Below are positions 61,335 through 64,000 of a DNA stretch of 64,000 nucleotides, one piece after another (the stretch's first letter is position 1; every line of letters begins with the position of its first letter). The notes under the pieces were generated by a model that was not told the origin of the DNA, made no database searches, and saw nothing but the letters and a program-made list of their open reading frames with translations. Both the position numbers and the translations under genes were made by a program. Source of the stretch: Streptomyces radicis (GTDB taxonomy: Bacteria > Actinomycetota > Actinomycetes > Streptomycetales > Streptomycetaceae); NCBI RefSeq assembly GCF_003626575.1, contig NZ_RBDY01000006.1:124001-188000 (forward strand), read 5' to 3'.

Positions 61335-62545
61335 AGCACACCTCCCCCGCGCTGGGCGCACAGCCGGGCGAGCCGCACCCACCCGGGTCCGCGCTCGAAT
61401 CCCCCGAGCGCCCAGCAGGCCGCGGGAACGGTGTGCACCAGGCCCTGGTCGTCCCGCTCCAGCACATGGATCTCGGCGAGCCTGCGCTGCCCGGTGCTCC
61501 GGTCCTTCACCAGGTGCAGCACCACGGAGAGCGCGGCGGCGAGCTGGCTGTGCAGCGCGGCCCTCGGCAGCCCGGCGGTGCTGCCCAACGCCTCGAGGCG
61601 CGCCGGGGCGTCGGCCGCGGCGTTGGCGTGCAGGGTGCCGCAGCCGCCGTCGTGCCCGGTGTTGAGCGCGCCGAGCAGCTCCGTCACCTCGCTGCCGCGC
61701 ACCTCGCCCACCACGAGCCGGTCGGGGCGCATCCGCAGCGCCTGGCGGACCAGGTCGTGAAGCGTGACGCGGCCCGTGCCCTCCTGGTTGGCCGGGCGGG
61801 TCTCCAGGCGGACCACATGGGGGTGGCTCGGGCGCAGCTCGGCGGAGTCCTCGACGAGGACGATCCGCTCGTCCGCGCCGACCAGGCCGAGCAGCGTGGC
61901 GAGCAGCGTGCTCTTGCCCGTGCCGGTGCCGCCGGTGATCAGGAAGGACAGCCGGGCGGCGAGCACCGCGCGCAGCAGCCGCTCGCCACCGGGTGGCAAC
62001 GTGCCCGCCTCGCCCAGCTCGGCCAGGGTGAACGCCCGCGGCCGCACCACGCGCAGCGACAGGCAGGGGGATCCGACGACCACGGGCGGCAGCACCGCGT
62101 GCATCCGGGTGCCGTCGGGCAGCCGCGCGTCGGCCCACGGCCGCGCGTCGTCGAGCCGCCGCCCCGCGGCGGCGGCGAGCCGCTGCGCGAGCCTGCGGAT
62201 GGCCGCGGTGTCGGGGAAGCGCACATCGGCCCGCTCCAGGCCGCGCCCCCGGTCCACCCAGACCTCGGTGGGCCCGTTGACCAGCACGTCGGTGACATCG
62301 GGCGCGGCGAGCAGGGGTTGCAGCGGGCCCGCGCCGACCAGCTCGGAGCGCAGGGCGCGGACCACGGAGAGCACGGTGCTGTCGCCAAGCAGCCGCCCTC
62401 TGGCGCGCAGCGCCGCCGCGACCCGCCCGGGGGTGGGCTCCGCGCCCTCCTCGGCCAGCCGCAGCCGGACGGCCTCGAGCAGCTCGGGCAGCTCCGTCGG
62501 CTCGATCGGCTCGGGAAGCTCGGCGGACTCGGCCGGGGCGCTCAT
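61331..62545 (-). CDS. tadA: TadA/CpaF-family pilus assembly ATPase
   Basis: 404 residues. VTDVLVNGPTEVWVDRGRGL, FLITGGTGTGKSTLLATLLG (Walker A), IVLVEDSAELRPSHPHVVRL (Asp box), MRPDRLVVGEVRGSEVTELL (Walker B), GALNTGHDGGCGTLHANAAA (His box). The hexameric ATPase that powers pilus assembly or secretion. Overlaps tadZ by 4 bp. Confidence 0.95.
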   Translation of the reverse strand: MSAPAESAELPEPIEPTELPELLEAVRLRLAEEGAEPTPGRVAAALRARGRLLGDSTVLSVVRALRSELVGAGPLQPLLAAPDVTDVLVNGPTEVWVDRGRGLERADVRFPDTAAIRRLAQRLAAAAGRRLDDARPWADARLPDGTRMHAVLPPVVVGSPCLSLRVVRPRAFTLAELGEAGTLPPGGERLLRAVLAARLSFLITGGTGTGKSTLLATLLGLVGADERIVLVEDSAELRPSHPHVVRLETRPANQEGTGRVTLHDLVRQALRMRPDRLVVGEVRGSEVTELLGALNTGHDGGCGTLHANAAADAPARLEALGSTAGLPRAALHSQLAAALSVVLHLVKDRSTGQRRLAEIHVLERDDQGLVHTVPAACWALGGFERGPGWVRLARLCAQRGGGVL

Positions 62546-63612
62546 ACGGCGGCTCCCTGGACGGCCCTGGCGCGTTCGATGAGGGTGGCGGAGAAGCGGG
62601 CGAGCACGCCTCTCGCGTCGGTGCCAGGGGGCTCCCCCGCGTCGGACGCCGCCGAAAGCCCCGGCTCGTCCGGCAGCTCGCCCGCGAGCGGCAGGCCCAG
62701 GAGCCGGGCCAGCTCGGCACCGGCCAGCCCACCGCTCGCCGTGCGGGCCACCACCCGCAGGTCGCGGACCATCGCGCCCGCCGTGGCGACCACCCGCTGG
62801 GCCCCGGCCACCGCGCGCAACTCGCCCGGCACCACCAGGAGACCGAGGTCGAGCTGGGCCAACGCCTCGCCCACCGCCTCGTCGACGACGCGCGGCAGGT
62901 CGACCACGACCAGGCCACCGCCCCTGCGCGCCGCCGTGAGCACCGTGCACATCGCCTCGCCCGGCAGCCGGGCGCCGTCCGCCCGGTCCCAGCTGAGCAG
63001 GCTGACGCCGTGCAGCCGGGGCAGCGACTCGTCGAGGGCCGACCCGGAGAGCCTTCCCCTGGCCGAGACGAACGCCGGCCAGCGCGGCCCGGGGGCCCGT
63101 TCGCCGCCGAGCAGTATGTCGAGACCGCCCCCGAGCGGGTCGCCGTCGACCAGGACCGTGCGCTTCCCCTGCCGCGCGGACGTCACCGCCAGGGCGCAGG
63201 CCAGCGAGGACGCCCCCGCGCCGCCCCGCCCTCCGATCACGCCCACGGTCAGCGCGGGATGGCCCGGGCGGTCGACCGCGTCGGCGATGCGGTCGGCGAG
63301 CCACGGCTCGTCGCTCGGCAGGTGGAGCACCTGCTCGGCGCCGAGCGCCACGCCCCGCGCCCAGATCGTGGGGTCGTCCATGTCGCGGCCCACCAGCAGC
63401 ACCCCGGGCCGCCGCCCGGGCCAGCGCCCCGCGCCCTGCCGCGCCACCGCGCGGTCGTCCCCGACGAGCACGAGCGGCGCCCGCTCCCACTGCCCGGCCG
63501 CGACCGGCCCGCCGTGGACCACCTCGGCCTCCGCGTCGGCGGCGACGCACAGCCGCAGCAGATCGTCGAGAAGGTCTTCGTCCTCCGTGAGAATCAGAAT
63601 GGATTCGGCCAC
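62542..63612 (-). CDS. TadZ/CpaE-like septum-site-determining (Ssd) protein
   Basis: 356 residues from the GTG at 63612 (AESILILTEDEDLLDDLLRL). An atypical receiver-like N-terminus precedes a ParA/MinD-type domain: VGVIGGRGGAGASSLACALA (deviant Walker A), RTVLVDGDPLGGGLDILLGG, GGGLVVVDLPRVVDEAVGEA. The Walker A has Ala where the usual GK(T/S) Lys sits, so ATP use is doubtful (seen). TadZ/Ssd proteins place the pilus machinery and affect septation. First gene of the tad operon. Confidence 0.9.
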   Translation of the reverse strand: MAESILILTEDEDLLDDLLRLCVAADAEAEVVHGGPVAAGQWERAPLVLVGDDRAVARQGAGRWPGRRPGVLLVGRDMDDPTIWARGVALGAEQVLHLPSDEPWLADRIADAVDRPGHPALTVGVIGGRGGAGASSLACALAVTSARQGKRTVLVDGDPLGGGLDILLGGERAPGPRWPAFVSARGRLSGSALDESLPRLHGVSLLSWDRADGARLPGEAMCTVLTAARRGGGLVVVDLPRVVDEAVGEALAQLDLGLLVVPGELRAVAGAQRVVATAGAMVRDLRVVARTASGGLAGAELARLLGLPLAGELPDEPGLSAASDAGEPPGTDARGVLARFSATLIERARAVQGAAV

Positions 63613-63719
63613 GGCTATCCCCCTTCGCACAGTGCGTCCGGTCAGTCGCCGAACGCATCGACAGCCACGTCATTCACGGTGCCGTGGCTGAAGGCATTTC
63701 AGGGGCCTCAGGGGAAATC

Positions 63720-63746
63720 TGTGGATAACTTCGACTCTGTGGAAAA
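63720..63746. promoter_or_regulatory. Two DnaA-box-like sites
   Basis: TGTGGATAA (63720-63728, reverse complement TTATCCACA, the consensus) and TGTGGAAAA (63738-63746, one change), same orientation, 18 bp apart. They lie upstream of tadZ; regulatory rather than origin function is likely. Confidence 0.5.
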
Positions 63747-63875
63747 CTCATTCACCCCCACGGGAACGGCTACGGACAGCGATCATCGTGGGGAGGGCCA
63801 AGAGGGCCGGGGGAAGGCTCGAGAAGGGGGTCCACGAGGCGGGCCGACGGTGGGTCACCCGGCCCCGGACATGCG

Positions 63876-63908
63876 ACGACCCCCGCCGGGGGGGAGAGCG
63901 GGGGTCGT
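63876..63908. terminator. Strong hairpin terminator
   Basis: Perfect 11-bp arms ACGACCCCCGC/GCGGGGGTCGT with an 11-nt loop. Confidence 0.75.
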
Positions 63909-63917
63909 CTTCCGCGG

Positions 63918-63940
63918 CCGACTCGGGGGGGAGGAGTCGG
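63918..63940. terminator. Second hairpin
   Basis: 7-bp arms CCGACTC/GAGTCGG with a G-rich 9-nt loop, directly beside the previous hairpin. Confidence 0.5.
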
Positions 63941-64000
63941 GCCGGGTTAGCACGGTCGCGAACGATCCGTGACTTCCATGGTGTACCCGAGAGCCCTCTG

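Larger units (their letters stand above)
63613..64000. other. Intergenic region with DnaA-box-like sites and two hairpins
   Basis: No gene recognised to the window edge. It contains the tad operon promoter region, two DnaA-box-like sites and two terminator-like hairpins, probably ending a gene that enters from the right. Confidence 0.5.

Noticed and set aside
63720..63746. Replication origin
   Set aside because: Only two DnaA-like sites and no dnaA/dnaN neighbours; Streptomyces origins carry many boxes.

Overview
The window is very GC-rich DNA with tightly packed, often 4-bp-overlapping genes, frequent GTG/TTG starts and actinobacterial gene families. Several landmarks point to Streptomyces or a close relative: a BldG-type anti-anti-sigma factor beside its anti-sigma partner, an MFS-thymidylate kinase fusion next to topA, a lysine-rich TopA tail, and a TadZABC pilus/secretion operon with DUF4244 and Rv3654c-like proteins. 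All identifications come from reading the sequence; no database search was run.

Layout. 1-8.8 kb: an MMPL transporter (cut by the window edge), a two-component system, a YcnI-type copper protein with a His-rich membrane neighbour, a GNAT/M15-lipoprotein operon, and a divergent BlaI/BlaR1-like pair sharing an inverted-repeat operator with it. 8.9-20.1 kb: a type I restriction-modification locus (hsdR-hsdS-hsdM plus a second hsdM-like gene) convergent with a large AIPR-family protein. 20.8-40.0 kb: a segment bounded by two identical tRNA-Thr(CGU) genes. It carries a regulator/NUDIX/radical-SAM/CYTH cluster, IS debris and one intact-looking IS, and a second type I R-M locus (ATPase-RloB-hsdM-hsdS, then hsdR-M48 peptidase) split by insertion debris. 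The repeats and pseudogenes mark this as accreted accessory DNA, a defence island. 40.0-64 kb: conserved core. It contains an anti-sigma-like zinc finger, TAP-like hydrolase, DNA polymerase III delta-prime, secreted protein, MFS-TMPK, TopA, methyltransferase, lipoprotein, H+-pyrophosphatase, anti-sigma/BldG pair, Mrf-type helicase and the tad operon.

How the parts may work together. The two R-M systems would restrict unmodified DNA. The ATPase-RloB pair resembles the AbiL/RloAB abortive-infection module and may back up restriction; AIPR proteins are also linked to abortive infection. The radical-SAM/CYTH/NUDIX cluster inside the island has the makings of a nucleotide- or metabolite-modifying system of unknown purpose and is the best candidate here for something undescribed. 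In the first 9 kb, BlaI with its M56 protease probably controls its own operon and the divergent GNAT/D,D-carboxypeptidase-like operon in response to cell-wall stress.
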